This document shows positions 45,608-56,666 of a DNA stretch of 64,000 bases, one piece after another. How positions within the stretch are numbered: position 1 is the stretch's first letter; each line of letters starts with the position of its first letter. The position numbers and the translations under genes are program-made. Source of the stretch: Puccinia triticina (taxonomy: Eukaryota; Basidiomycota; Pucciniomycetes; Pucciniales; Pucciniaceae); the NCBI RefSeq assembly GCF_026914185.1, contig NC_070559.1:8353501-8417500 (forward strand), read 5' to 3'. The notes under the pieces are model-generated. The model made no database searches. It was not told the origin of the DNA and saw only the letters and a list, made by a program, of their open reading frames with translations.

Positions 45608-47788
45608 GACCAGGTTTTCAGTTCCCTTCCCTTACAACTGCAACCCTGGAAAACAACCAAAAGCAACAAACTGTAGACACTCATTCAGCAAAATATAAAT
45701 CAACTCTAAAAAAAATAAAACCAGTAAACCAACCAATGCCATTATCTCTCAATCCCCCATTATCAAGGCCACCACTCTCCAGAGATCCTTACCTCACTCC
45801 TTTGAGCCCTTTTCCTCCACCATTCACTTGTTAGAATGTTCATTAAAAATTACTCAACCCTCACTGCTCCACTCAGAAGACTCACCAGGAAGGACTCCTC
45901 TTGGGATTGGACTGAAGATTGCCAGGATGCCTTTGAGGACCTTAAAAGGATTGTTGGAACTGATATCACCCTGAAGAAATTGGACTATGGACCTGATGCT
46001 GGCTTAATCAAACTCTCAGTGGACTCCAGTGTTATTGCTGCAGGTGCTGTTCTTACTCAACAGGATTCTGATGGATTGGATAGGCCTGTGTTATATGAGT
46101 CAGTAGTCTTTTCACCCAGGGAATCAAAGTACTCACAATTCAAATTAGAACTCTGTGGTGTTGCCAAGATCCTCAAGAAACTTCAAACAAAACTGTGGGG
46201 CCAACATTTTCAACTCAGAGTGGATGCCCAGTGCCTTATTGGAATGATCAACAACCCTTCACTTCCCAATGCCCCTATGAACAGATGGATTGGATTTATT
46301 CAGTTATTCTCCTATGACCTTGTTCACACTCCTGGAAAAACTTTCACCTTACCTGATGGACTTTCAAGAAGACCCCCTGATTCTGATGAAGATGATTGTC
46401 CTAGCTTTGATGAAGATGAAACCTGGATCAAACCTCACCCTGGATTTGGAACTAAACATTCTTCTTTTGGCCTGCTTCTGGGGACATCAGCTAAGTTGGG
46501 GGAGGGGGTAAGTGACTTGCAGCAAGGAATTTGGAAGCACCTCCAGGAATACCTTTCAACCATGAACAAACCTCCAGGATGCAGCAGCCTGGAATTCAAG
46601 CAAATTTTGCACAAATCAGCCAACTTCTTCCTTTCCAATGAAGTCTTGCACAGGATCAACAAATCATTCTCCCAGATAGTAGTCACCTCTCCTTCAGCTC
46701 AGAAATCCATCCTCAATTCCCTTCATGAATCCTTAGGCCACAGGGGTATTGCTGAAACCTACAGAAGGATTAAACTCAGATTTTGGTGGCCAGGTCTCAA
46801 GAGAGGTGTTACCAAGTGGGTCCAGTCTTGTGAAGCTTGCCAGAAGAGGAGTTCAAAATTGCCAATGGAACCCAAGAAACATACAGGAGCAGCAACCATC
46901 TTTGGAAGAGTCAGTTTGGATACAGTTCACATCAAAGCTGGCAAATGGAAATACCTGGTAATTGCAAGAGATGACCTCTCTGGATGGGTAGAAGCAGTTG
47001 GACTAGAAAAGATTCAAGCAAAGAAAATCTCTCAGTGGTTCTTGGACAACTGGATCTACAGATATGGAGCTCCTTGGTCAGTCACAGTGGATGGAGGCTC
47101 TGAATTTGGACAGCAATTTCAAAAATCCCTTCTGGAATCTGGAATCAAAATCAAAGTCACCACTCCTTATTATCCTGAAGCAAATGGTATGGTAGAAAGA
47201 GGACATCAGGCAATTAAGGATACCTTGGTCAAGCTCTGTGGAAAAGAAGGCAAGAAGTGGAGGAATTATTTACCTTTAGTTTTATTTGCAGACAGGATTT
47301 CCACCAAGAGATCAACTGGGTACTCGCCTTATGAACTAGTTCTTGGAAAGCCCCCCATCTCACCCATTGATTTAGAATTGGAAACCTTCTTTGGAGTGGA
47401 TTGGTCAAAGGTAGAATCAACTCAGGATCTTTTATTGGCTAGGACTCAGCAGCTTGAAAACAGGGATACCATCTTGCAGCAAGCACACCAGCAGCTCATG
47501 GATTCCAGGAAAAACTCTGTGGATTATCGGAACAAGAAGAAAACATTAAGGCAGCCACTAAAGAAAGGTCAATTAGTAGTAGTGTATAACAAATCTTTGG
47601 ACTCTCAGTTTGGCAAGCTCTTTGAAAATAAATGGAATGGCCCTTACAGAATCAAGGCTCAAAATCCAGGAGGATCTTACGATCTTACATCTTGGAAGAA
47701 TTGGATGGCACAGAATTGGCCAGAAGGTTTGCTGCAACTCATGTCAAGGAATACCACTCCAGGAAAAAAAACAATAAATAAGGAATAA
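45602..47788 (+). pseudogene. pol: Gypsy-3 pol with RT deleted (RNase H-integrase)
   Basis: After the frameshift the frame encodes the pol leader (KPVNQPMPLSLN ... SRDPYLTPLSP), ends at FTC-TAG (~45834), and the next codons already belong to the region after RT (MFIKNYSTLTAPLRRLTRK). In Gypsy-4 the leader is followed by over 300 RT residues, so roughly 1.3 kb including the catalytic domain is gone; the junction is near 45830. Downstream 45836-47788 is intact: RNase H (SVDSSVIAAGAV, LRVDAQCLIGM), integrase zinc finger (HESLGHRG ... CEACQKR) and the D-D-E core (LDTVHIK, TVDGGSEF, GMVERGH). Without RT the element cannot copy itself and would need an RT from a relative. Confidence 0.92.
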
Positions 47789-47934
47789 TCAATTCATTTC
47801 TCTTCTCTTTTCTCTTTCTCATCTTCTTACACAATAACATAAAAACAAAATAAAATAAAATCTATAAACAAATCAGAAATAAATCAATAAAAATCAGTTT
47901 CAAACACTCTCAAATAAAATAACTAAATATAAAA

Positions 47935-48070
47935 TCAAAAGCTCACCTCTTCTTCTTTTATCACTACATCACCCTCTTCCATTTCACTTTCCTCCTCCTT
48001 CTCTCTTCCCTTCTCCTTATCTAAAAAATAAAAATCAAAAGACATACAAAGAAAATTTAAGCATAACATT

Positions 48071-48104
<34 letters not shown>

Positions 48105-48736
48105 CAATAAAGAATAAAAATAGAACTTACCCTCAGCTCTTATCCTCTCCATTTCTGCTTTTACCCTCCAACCATCTTCCTCCTGTTCCACTTGGTCCCT
48201 CACCCTTAACAACTCCAGGGCATTCCTTTCTTCAGTTTCTGCTACCATGGCATCTATTATAGAATGAGTATCCATCTAGCAAATCGAAATAGAAGCAGGG
48301 ATTAAAGTATTAGTATTATAGTCAATTTTTTTCTTCTAGTTTTTTTTTTCCGTTATATACATACAGAATCCACTCGACATACATGTGCAAAGGCGTCGTG
48401 AAACCGGCTGTATAACCTGAGACGGGCGTTTCGAGCCGCTACTGGGTCGTCGAAGTCCTCACGAGCGAAGGCGAGGAGTCCCTGCTGGATATAATGGCGA
48501 AGAGCATCCACTTCTTCTGGTTTAAAGCTATCTCTCGAGAAAGCATTGTATGCGGGAACGTTGTTGACAAACGAATGCGCTCGTCGGACAGAAAACGGGA
48601 ATTTGTGCGCTGGTCTAATTACGGCTTCTTCGTTGAGCTGCAAAGAAGAAATGGACGTGTTGGAAGAATAATCTATTGAGTTTTTGGTGTTATTTTTTGG
48701 CAACGATGGTGTGGACATAGCGCTGGACGAAATCAT
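47935..48736 (-). CDS. Antisense spliced gene carried by Gypsy-3
   Basis: Opposite to pol, between pol and the 3' LTR. Exons 48736-48365, 48275-48131 and 48020-47935; introns 48364-48276 (GTATGT...CTAG) and 48130-48021 (GTAAGT...TTAG, holding a run of about 30 T on this strand). Phase is kept and a 200-residue protein results: a Ser/Asn-rich start (MISSSAMSTPSLPKNN), a central segment (FSRDSFKPEEVDALRHYIQQ ... LRLYSRFHDAFAHVCRVDS) and an acidic/basic helical tail rich in Glu and Lys. If the GTGAGC at 47946 is used as a donor, a further exon overlapping the pol end is possible. I do not recognise the protein. The central segment may mediate protein contacts; function unknown. It could be a captured host gene. 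Confidence 0.65.
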
Positions 48737-49960
48737 TGTGGATAATGTAGAGCGATAACGGGAATGTCCCTTTGGCTGACAACCTTGACCTTATAGATAC
48801 CACTTCCTACTCATATTATGACGTCACTAGGGACGCCTTCACCGCTCAGAATTGTGTTGCGCGGATTCTCTTTCATTTTCTTAATATTGACTCTGGTGTT
48901 CGACCCAGTTTAATTAATCTTTGGATCGCTTTTTGGATTGCCTACACGTCATTCATTATTCCTAAAATTGTTTTCAGGCGAAAGGCCAGCTTCAGGAGTC
49001 TAATTGGACAGCTCCTTGGCGTTACCTTAAGATTATTTCATCATGTATTCATCTTCCTTCAACTCCTATACGATGAAAACTGCGGGGAATCATAATGACA
49101 CTCTGAACGGCTTCAACAACTTCTCGGCTGGTCGCGAAATTAACATTCAAGGTTTCAGAATTGATCTTTCCGATCTTGCCTTTCATTTGAACTCTGTTCC
49201 AGTTCATTCTACCGAGTGGTTCAAAAGTTATACGCGCTCAAAGTTCCCTTAGTATTTCCACGGTCTCATTTACGGTTTTCATTCAGCGTTCACGGCTGCC
49301 CCTCGGCCGAATTAATCTTTAATATTGCTCGGTTGTCCGTTCATCCTCTCCTTCTCGCCTTTCTAATGAGCCCGGAATTAGAACTTTTAATTGACGGACA
49401 TCCAAGTTATACCCGAAAACATATTGCCTTATATTTATGCGGTGTTACTACTATGCGCGCCCGCGGATTTCGCCTGGATCCTTAACCGGCCCTACACAAT
49501 TGATAATCAAATCTTAAAAATAATTAGTATATACCATTTTGATCAATGGAATCGGCTCTTTCGAATGGGCTTGGTTCCAAGAAAGTTCATCGAGCCTTTC
49601 CGAAGATACAGGTCGACCATTTCCTTTCTTTTTTTTTTTGGCGTTCCGCACGCGCGCCTTCCGCATGGAGCCCCCGCTCAGACATCAGGACCCCTCTTTT
49701 GACAGTACACGCGGATGGACACATGTTCCATTCCCCATCTGGACAAAATTAAGGCTGTTTCGTCAAAAGGGTGAATTCCAAAGTGCCCAGTACTGAGGAG
49801 GAACCATAAATCATTCATTCCCCCCCATTATGAGGGGAAGGGGGGATCAATCCCGGAGAGCCATTCATCCATGGAGGGTTGATTCATTCCTTATTGTCAT
49901 CCTGAAGGATTCTTTCTGGAAATAATCATTCATTCATTCCTGAACATCAATCATTCTGCT
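48737..49960. other. Non-retroviral segment of Gypsy-3, no gene assigned
   Basis: About 1.2 kb of mixed composition upstream of the antisense gene. Four overlapping plus-strand frames of 70-107 codons exist but none has a clear start context or domain. It may be the promoter and upstream flank captured together with the antisense gene. A T-rich run sits at 49628-49638. Confidence 0.45.
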
Positions 49961-49964
49961 CCAT

Positions 49965-50065
49965 CATCATCATCATCAATCATTCTGCTCCATCATCATC
50001 ATCATCAATCATTCTGCTCTATCATCATCATCATCAATCATTCTGCTCCTTGATCATCATTATCA
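49965..50065. repeat. Minisatellite, ~33 bp unit, in Gypsy-3
   Basis: Four copies of a unit containing catcatcatcatcaatcattctgctc, just upstream of the zinc-knuckle ORF. The unit itself is built on the catcat microsatellite. Confidence 0.85.
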
Positions 50066-50096
50066 TCAATCATTCAAATCTTTCTTCTCCACCATC

Positions 50097-50387
50097 ATGG
50101 TCAGTTTCCCAATGGACCCCACTCCTGAAAATCAAACCTCTTCAATCACTCCCAAACAGAAGAATTATAAGTGTTTATATTGTTTTCAGAAGGGTCACAC
50201 CATCACTAGGTGCCATCTAGTTACTTATGATAAACATAAAGGATTAGTTAGACAGATTGGTAAAGCAGGCATATGGCTTTCAGATAATTCCTACATCCCT
50301 TTAGATTTTTCTAGGTCTGTTAAAAGCTTAGTTGAACTTCTAGGAGTAGCTGGGACACTTTCAGAAACCACCCAATTGGATCATTAA
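50097..50387 (+). CDS. Stand-alone zinc-knuckle (nucleocapsid-like) ORF in Gypsy-3
   Basis: 96 codons, ATG in a good context (ccaccatgg-like). Carries CLYCFQKGHTITRC (C-x2-C-x4-H-x4-C) at about residues 29-42, then DKHKGLV...G...LSDNSYIPLDFSRSVKSLV. This pattern matches the Gypsy-4 Gag segment CNYCHMIGHTIHRC ... GLVKKEG ... LPDGTQIPYDRTRPFKTVV more closely than Gypsy-3's own Gag. It is therefore a detached copy of a Gag nucleocapsid module placed after pol in a separate ORF. It could bind element RNA or act on Gag in trans; that is inference. Confidence 0.7.
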   Translation: MVSFPMDPTPENQTSSITPKQKNYKCLYCFQKGHTITRCHLVTYDKHKGLVRQIGKAGIWLSDNSYIPLDFSRSVKSLVELLGVAGTLSETTQLDH

Positions 50388-50689
50388 CATTCTCTGGACA
50401 GCTTATCAACCTCCCTGGACTTCAAATTCTCTTCACAGAACTCTACATTATATACTCAGATACTCAAAAATTCAGTCATTCAACTCCAAATCATTCACAA
50501 CCTTCAGAAATTACAATTATCAACCCCATCAATCATCATCAATCATTGCATTCTTCCATTGGCCTCAGTTAGGCAGGAAAATTATTGTACTCTTCAGAAT
50601 GGAATTTAGTCTAATATGTGTCTGTCTCAAGGATATTGCCTTCAGCAGAGTTAGATCTTCTTAAACATTCACCCCTCATTGATAATTGG

Positions 50690-50960
50690 ACCTTCTTTTG
50701 GATACTGGACTCTTTGGATTGGATACTGGACTATGGATACTCTGGATACATAGGACTACTGGACTTTGGATTGGACTTGGATACCTTGGACTCAGATATA
50801 CTGGACTTGGATTATACTTGGATTCTATTTGGCTTTGGATACCTTGGACTCAGATATACTGGACTCTGGATTTGGACTACTACTCAGGACTTTGGATTTC
50901 ACCTTCTGGAGGAACACTGGACTTTGGACTTTGGACTCTTGGACTCAACACTCTTCAACT
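50690..50960. repeat. TGGACT/TTGGAT-rich low-complexity tract
   Basis: Irregular tandem words ggatactggact, ttggactttgg and cagatatactgg, open in several frames because it lacks stops by composition. Not a gene. Confidence 0.8.
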
Positions 50961-51008
50961 CATTCTGGATCACCTTTCTCTTGGGTGCATTGCCTGGGGA
51001 CAGACAAT

Positions 51009-51022
51009 AAGTTGGGGGAGGA
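51009..51022 (+). promoter_or_regulatory. Polypurine tract of Gypsy-3
   Basis: aagttgggggagga directly before the 3' LTR start at 51023; this is the plus-strand priming site. Confidence 0.8.
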
Positions 51023-51053
51023 TGTGGTGCTCCATTCCAAACCATAAGTAGTA

Positions 51054-53580
51054 CTAGAGTCCAAGGCGGCTACGCCGCTGCACTTTCAGGGCTCTTGCCA
51101 TTATCATCAAAGAGGCACATGTGTCCCCCAAAGGGGCCTGCCATAAGGCCCTGTTTGGCAGTGGTTATTTTATATCATACCTGCCCATTTTGCACAACTG
51201 GGACTCACCAAGGCCCATATCACATCACTTGCATGTTTAGCAGATTTGGGAAGTCATGAGGGTCATCAAAATTTTCCTCATCACTTCTCATCATCCCAGC
51301 CATTTTCAACATATGATTCAATTTTGAAGACCACTAATGTCAATTGAACCTCCCAAAGAAATGGCCATGTTACATTAAAAATTTCACACTGCTCTTGTCA
51401 AATATCAAGGTAAATACAAGCATCAATTTTTCATCGTTCTATTGCCCCAAAATTTGAGATGCGCCACAGCCACAATGGTCATGTTGATCAAGAGTTGTAG
51501 AAACATATCTTCATTATGCTCAGTAGAACCAGTTGTGATGCACATTGATCAAAAAATGCACAAACTCATAAGATTGAGCCTCCCTCCCAGTCTGATATCA
51601 TTGTGTTTCATTTTTGGATAATGATCTATGTTTAATTGGCTATAAACTGATTGAGCTGAGTCACTTGACCTTCTTTTTTTAGTCAAAAATCACAAGTTAC
51701 AGTTTTTTTAATCTAAAATTGTAGATTGAGTTGTGTACAGAGTTGAAGAGGACATGCCATGGCAACAGCTTCAGAAACAGCAAAAATTGTGTGAGGTCAG
51801 AGAGGTGGAGAGAGCTGAGGATACAGCAATCCAGCCTAGCAAAACAAACCTCTTCAAGGGAGGTGGAGGCGGCAGTAGGGGTGTGGTCTTTGGGGCGGGA
51901 GAAGAGGCTGGCGAGTGGGTGGTGGGTGAGGAGGAAGACAGAGAATTACTGGCGAGCCAGACGGGTGAGATGAGCGGGAAGGAGGGCCGACGAAGTGCGA
52001 GGGAGACCAGCGGCCAGGGCTTGAGTGCCACCGAGCCAAACAACAAGAACGTTGCTCCGTGTAACTTCCCCCTGTCCAGACCAACGGTCACAGCGTCACC
52101 GGATAGCTGAGGTGGTGTATCAGCTGGCAGAGAGGTGGGAAAATTGTCTAGAGCCAGGCTATGCTCTAACCCATCAGTTCCAGTGTCTGTTTGAGGCTTC
52201 ACACTGGGTTTCATATGGAATGGCTCACCAACTTCCATGTTGAACACCGCCGATGCTCCTACGAGTACGGGACTGCAAGTAGAAATACCTTTGAGCAGAT
52301 GTGAGCTTTCATTGAAGCTTTCGGCTGCAAGGGATTTGTGAAAGAGGCTATGCGCTAACCTGGGACGGGTCGTCGGGTAGGCAACAATGACGACGACAAT
52401 TGCGTAGCGCTCTACCATCATCCTTGAGAATTGCAGCATTTTTCATATATATCCTTCTCTATTAGTCTTGCTTCTTCCTCTCCTTGGAAGTTGAGAAAAA
52501 GGTGAGTGCTTACCTTCGATGGAAGATCAACAAGGGAATGATCTGCGAGTCCCGGTCTCCGTAGACGATGAACCTGAGTTTGCGGAGCCCCAAGAAGAGA
52601 TAGCGGGCATTGAAGGCGAGTCTGCGGAGCCGTTCCTGGCCGCCTTCGGGTTATATGTACCATTGGCCGCTCCACAGCCATCGTCGTCCCCCCCGCGGGA
52701 TCCTCGGGACTCGGCGTCGGCTCAGACTACTTGAGCCCACCAGTCAGGGTCAATAAAGACATGATCTGCTGGATTACGGCCGGACTCATTAATTCTGAAT
52801 ACACCGACGAATGTATCTTGGCCCGTGGGGATTGATGATCGCTGATTTGGCCGCAATGGATCCCGCACTTGCTCCGACTATCCTCACAACATGAATATAT
52901 CCAGCGCTGTATCCTGACCCGGGACAGAATCGAGACCATCAAGAATACATACATATGCACCTTCCCAACTGGCCATCAATAGTTCATCGTGAACAGTTGT
53001 TGTGATGGCTTGGTTGTGAGGGTGGACAGCTTTTTTGTTGGCCTGGCGGAGGCTGGTTGACTTGGAGAAATGTATCACATATCACAGCTAGTGTCTAGCA
53101 ACCACAGCGGCGGGCGTCACAAAAATATTGTGGCTTGGCGGGCCATCCTGGGCCAAGGCAACGCTGAAGCGCTCTGCAATCATGACCTGTTGATATATAA
53201 GGGGGCATCATCTGCATCAAGAGTTATGCCCCAGGTGATTTGCCCTCCCCTGCATTTGCAGAGGACCGGCGGAGATCCTCCCCCTTCCCAATTGCACTTG
53301 CAATTGGCTGAGGGGTTTCCAGCCCTGACTTTTGCCCCACGCACTTGCGCCAGGCTGAGCGGGTTAACTCCGGGACCTTTTTACCTGTGGCATGTCACAG
53401 GCTGGGGGATCGTTATAAGTCAAACCTCTTGTATGTTAGATGTGTAGAATATTGTTGTATTGTTATTGCTCATTTTTAATTTGTTAGCATTGAACCTTTG
53501 TTATTTTTTAGTGATTTTTTATAAACAGGGGAAACCCTTGAATTTTTTTTTGGTGAAACTGTGGTTTTAATAAACTTAGA
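51054..53580 (-). mobile_element. Helitron-2, non-autonomous
   Basis: 2527 bp. Minus-strand 5' end TCTAAGTTTATTAAA, 3' end CTAG with hairpin built on GGCGTAGCCGCC just upstream. The empty site is known: aagtagta|tttttattgc in the 5' LTR of the same element (near 41950), so it entered between A and T without duplication. Since it is present in only one of two otherwise near-identical LTRs, it arrived after Gypsy-3. No Rep/helicase. Internal frames at 51733-52110 (+) and 51771-52439 (-) overlap and neither is recognisable. Confidence 0.9.
51771..53080 (-). other. Possible captured gene fragments in Helitron-2
   Basis: The minus strand has an open stretch 52439-51771 beginning with a hydrophobic segment (ERYAIVVVIVAYP) and a second stretch near 53000-52880 (VHDELLMASWEGAYVCILDG). 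Frames shift between them, and the plus strand is also open at 52519-52734. Protein-like composition, no family recognised. Consistent with assorted exon fragments picked up by a Helitron. Confidence 0.35.
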
Positions 53581-54547
53581 TTTTTATTGCTTTCTTTTAC
53601 ATATATTCATCATTACATTGAGCATTTCCCCATAACCCTTCACAAATACCTCATTATTATTGCATATTCAGATTCTAAATCAAATTTCACCTATGGTCAC
53701 TCATACATAGTATACCCCTATCTTCAATGGTTCAGTAGTTATAGAGGATATAAGACTTACAGACAACCTACAGTCGTCATTAGTTACAATACTCATTTCA
53801 TTAGTAACCTACTTGAATCATTACAGTACATTCCTTTTACATATTTATTCTCACATACTAAACCCTTTACATACATTTCTCATTATGTACTATACCTATT
53901 GTACACACTACATCATTAGATTTGTGCTTACCTCTTTCAGTAGTGCTCATCATCACAAGTTGTTACTATGTTCTCATCACTCTTCCCCATTAGTACATTC
54001 TTTTATTCCCATAACCAGCATTCCCCTTTCAGCATTGCTGATCATTACATACTGTTACTATTTCACATCACTCTTCCCCATTTGTACATTCCTTTATTCC
54101 CATAGCCAGAATGCCTCCACTGTCTGTGCTCATCCCTCCTTACTATAAGAACTGTCTTCCCCCCCTCACTTGTACCTCATGAGAGAACTATATGCAGAAT
54201 TCTATATACAGAAATTATAAGTTAGAAATTACTCATCACCCATTGATATCAGTGCAGTTGCTCCTGAACCCATTGCTGTTGAACCTTGCCATTGCATTCC
54301 CCACTATCATCACTCCTCCAACTCTCTTACCCTCAGTAGTCAGTAGTTAAGCTCATAGTACTAGCTCCTAAGATCAAGCAGAAATCAGCCACACCTTTTC
54401 TTCTTTTTCTTAGTGTTACTCTCATCCCCTCAGCATTAGTCAGGAAGGCAGCCTCATCAGCACCCTTTCATAGCTTACATTAGTACTATTGTTGCTGTCT
54501 ATTTCCCTTCCAAGCTCTATTCTCCCCTTTGAGTAGTTCCACAACGC

Positions 54548-56010
54548 TGCGCTGAGATATAGTGGCCCAAACACCAACAAACTACCAAATTAGTGATATT
54601 TGTCAACTGATCACATTGTGGCTGCTACATTTGGGGGTTTTGTGTCACATTGTGGCTGCTAAATTTGGGGGTTTTGTGCTCATCCAAGGTACCCAATGAA
54701 TTTTTGAGGGCATGTGATCATTTTGGTACCAATATCATGGAAGAACTCCCACGCTGTGCTGAGATATAGTGGCAGAAAAATCAAGTAACTACCAAATTAG
54801 TGATATTTGTCAACTGATCACATTGTGGCTGCTACATTTGGGGGTTTTGTGGTCATCCAAGGTACTCAATGAATTTTTGAGGGCATGTGATCATTTTGGT
54901 ACCAATATGATGGAAGAACTCCCACGCTGTGCTGAGATATGGTGGCAGAAAGGGCCAGAGCTACATTTGGGGGTTTTGTGGTCATTCAAGGTACACAATG
55001 AATATTTGAGGACATTTGATTATTTTGGTAACAATATCATGGAAGAACTCCCATGCTGCGCTGAGATATAGTGGCAGAAACACCAAGAAACTACCAAATT
55101 AGTGATATTTGGCAACTGATCACATTGTGCCTGCTACAATTGGGGGTTTTGTGCTCATTGGAGGTAATAAATCAATTTTTGAGGGCATTTGATCATCTTG
55201 GTACCAATATCATGGAAGAACTCCTATGCTGCGCTGAGATATAGTGGCAGAAACACCAAGAAACTACCAAACTAGTGATATTTGGCAACTGATCACATTA
55301 TGCCTGCTACATTTGGGGGTTTTGTGGTCATTCAAGGTACCCAATAAATCTTCAGGGGCATTTGATCATTTTGGTACCAATATCACGGAAGCACTCCCAT
55401 GCTGCGCTGAGATATAGTGGCAGAAACACCAAGAAACTACCAAATTAGTGGTATTTGGCAACTGATCACATTGTGCCTGCTACAATTGGGGGTTTTGTGC
55501 ACATTGGAGGTACTCAATCAATCTTTGAGGGCATTTGATCATCTTGGTTCCAATATCATGGAAGAAATCCCATGCTGCGCTGAGATATAGTGGCAGAAAC
55601 ACCAAGAAACTACCAAATTAGTGAGATTTGGCAACTGGTCAGATTGTAGCTGCTACATTTGGAGGTTTTGTGGTCATTTAAGGTACACAATGAATCCTTG
55701 GTGGCTATTGATCATTATGATACCAATATCATGGAAGAATTCACAGGCTGTGTTGAGATATAGTGGCAGCAACACCAAGAAACTACCAAATTAGTGACAT
55801 TTGGCAACTGATCAGATTGTAGCTGCTACATTTGGGTTATGTGGTAATTCAAGGTACAAAATGAATCCTGAGGGGCTATTGATCATTTTGATACCAATAT
55901 CATGGAAGAACTCCCACGCTGTGTTGAGATATATTGGCAGAAAGGGCCAGAAACTACCAAATTAGTAATATTTGGGAACTGATCACATTGTTGCTGCTGC
56001 ATAATGGATG
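54548..56010 (-). repeat. 173-bp satellite array, right arm of CACTA-2, second part
   Basis: Continuation of the array interrupted at 41930 by Gypsy-3. Monomers are more irregular (short copies near 54640 and 54960) than in CACTA-1. From 56010 to 56663 the arm-specific terminal sequence follows. Confidence 0.88.
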
Positions 56011-56666
56011 CGACCCCAAATAAATTATATTTTAAAATATTTCTGGGTTTTATACGCAGAAAAACTGTCCAATGAAATTCTATGTGGAAATATTCCTCAT
56101 TAATCTGTGGTTGATAACAAAAGTAGATAAAAAAAAGAACCTGACAAAAATATGCTAACCCATGGTAAACTAATTCCAAAAAGGCCCTCTATGCATGTAG
56201 CACTTCAAGTATGATATGCAATATCTTGAGCAAGTTCAACCAACCAAATTAAAAATGTGTGCAGGATGGTATCATGAGAGAGGTCAGGGGTCAATGTTTT
56301 TCCTCTTTTGAAAAAAAGTCGATTTGGAGACTTCTGATAACATCAATTGTTGAAGTAAAAAAAAAAGAAAAAAAATTTGAGACCCCTCAGCTACCCTGGA
56401 TTAATCCTAAAACTTGCAACGTCTTTTTTTCAGGAAGAATTGAGTGGTGTATGTAGAAATTTATGAATGTTATCAGGCAAAAGAAAAAAAAAATTAATGT
56501 GGCTTGAAGCTAACACAGGCAGAAGGAGAGAGATTATAGAATAGTATCAAGGAGACATGGAAAACAGACAAAGGTATCAAGAGGAATCATAAAAAAAAAA
56601 ATTGATCAATATACGCTATATTGATCAATATGCGACATTGCAAATTCATCCATCTTGGTAGTGATT

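Larger units (their letters stand above)
41931..54543 (+). mobile_element. Gypsy-3: Ty3/Gypsy element lacking RT, with extra genes
   Basis: 5' LTR 41931-42911, 3' LTR 51023-54543 (split by Helitron-2), TSD acgc (41927-41930 and 54544-54547). Own length is about 10.1 kb. Order: gag, protease, a short pol leader, then RNase H and integrase with the RT region missing, then 3.2 kb between pol and the 3' LTR that holds an antisense spliced gene and a separate zinc-knuckle ORF. The two LTRs are nearly identical, so insertion is recent. Relative Gypsy-4 in this window shows what the RT segment should look like. Confidence 0.94.
51023..54543 (+). repeat. 3' LTR of Gypsy-3, split by Helitron-2
   Basis: 51023-51053 and 53581-54543 join to an LTR nearly identical to 41931-42911. 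It ends TAGTTCCACA and is followed by the TSD acgc. Confidence 0.93.
36124..56663. mobile_element. CACTA-2: second foldback CACTA element, with nested cargo
   Basis: Ends CACTACCAAGATGGATGAAT and CTTGGTAGTG, TSD att (36121-36123 and 56664-56666). Own sequence is 36124-36166, 38730-41930 and 54548-56663, about 5.4 kb, close to CACTA-1. It has the same plan: tattgatcaata motif, ~600-bp terminal part, then opposed 173-bp arrays that meet near 40600. It has received Helitron-1 in its left terminal repeat and Gypsy-3 in its right array. No transposase. Confidence 0.92.

Noticed and set aside
50618..51051. Overlapping Trp/Leu/Asp-rich ORFs
   Set aside because: Open in all three frames because of the TGGACT repeat composition.
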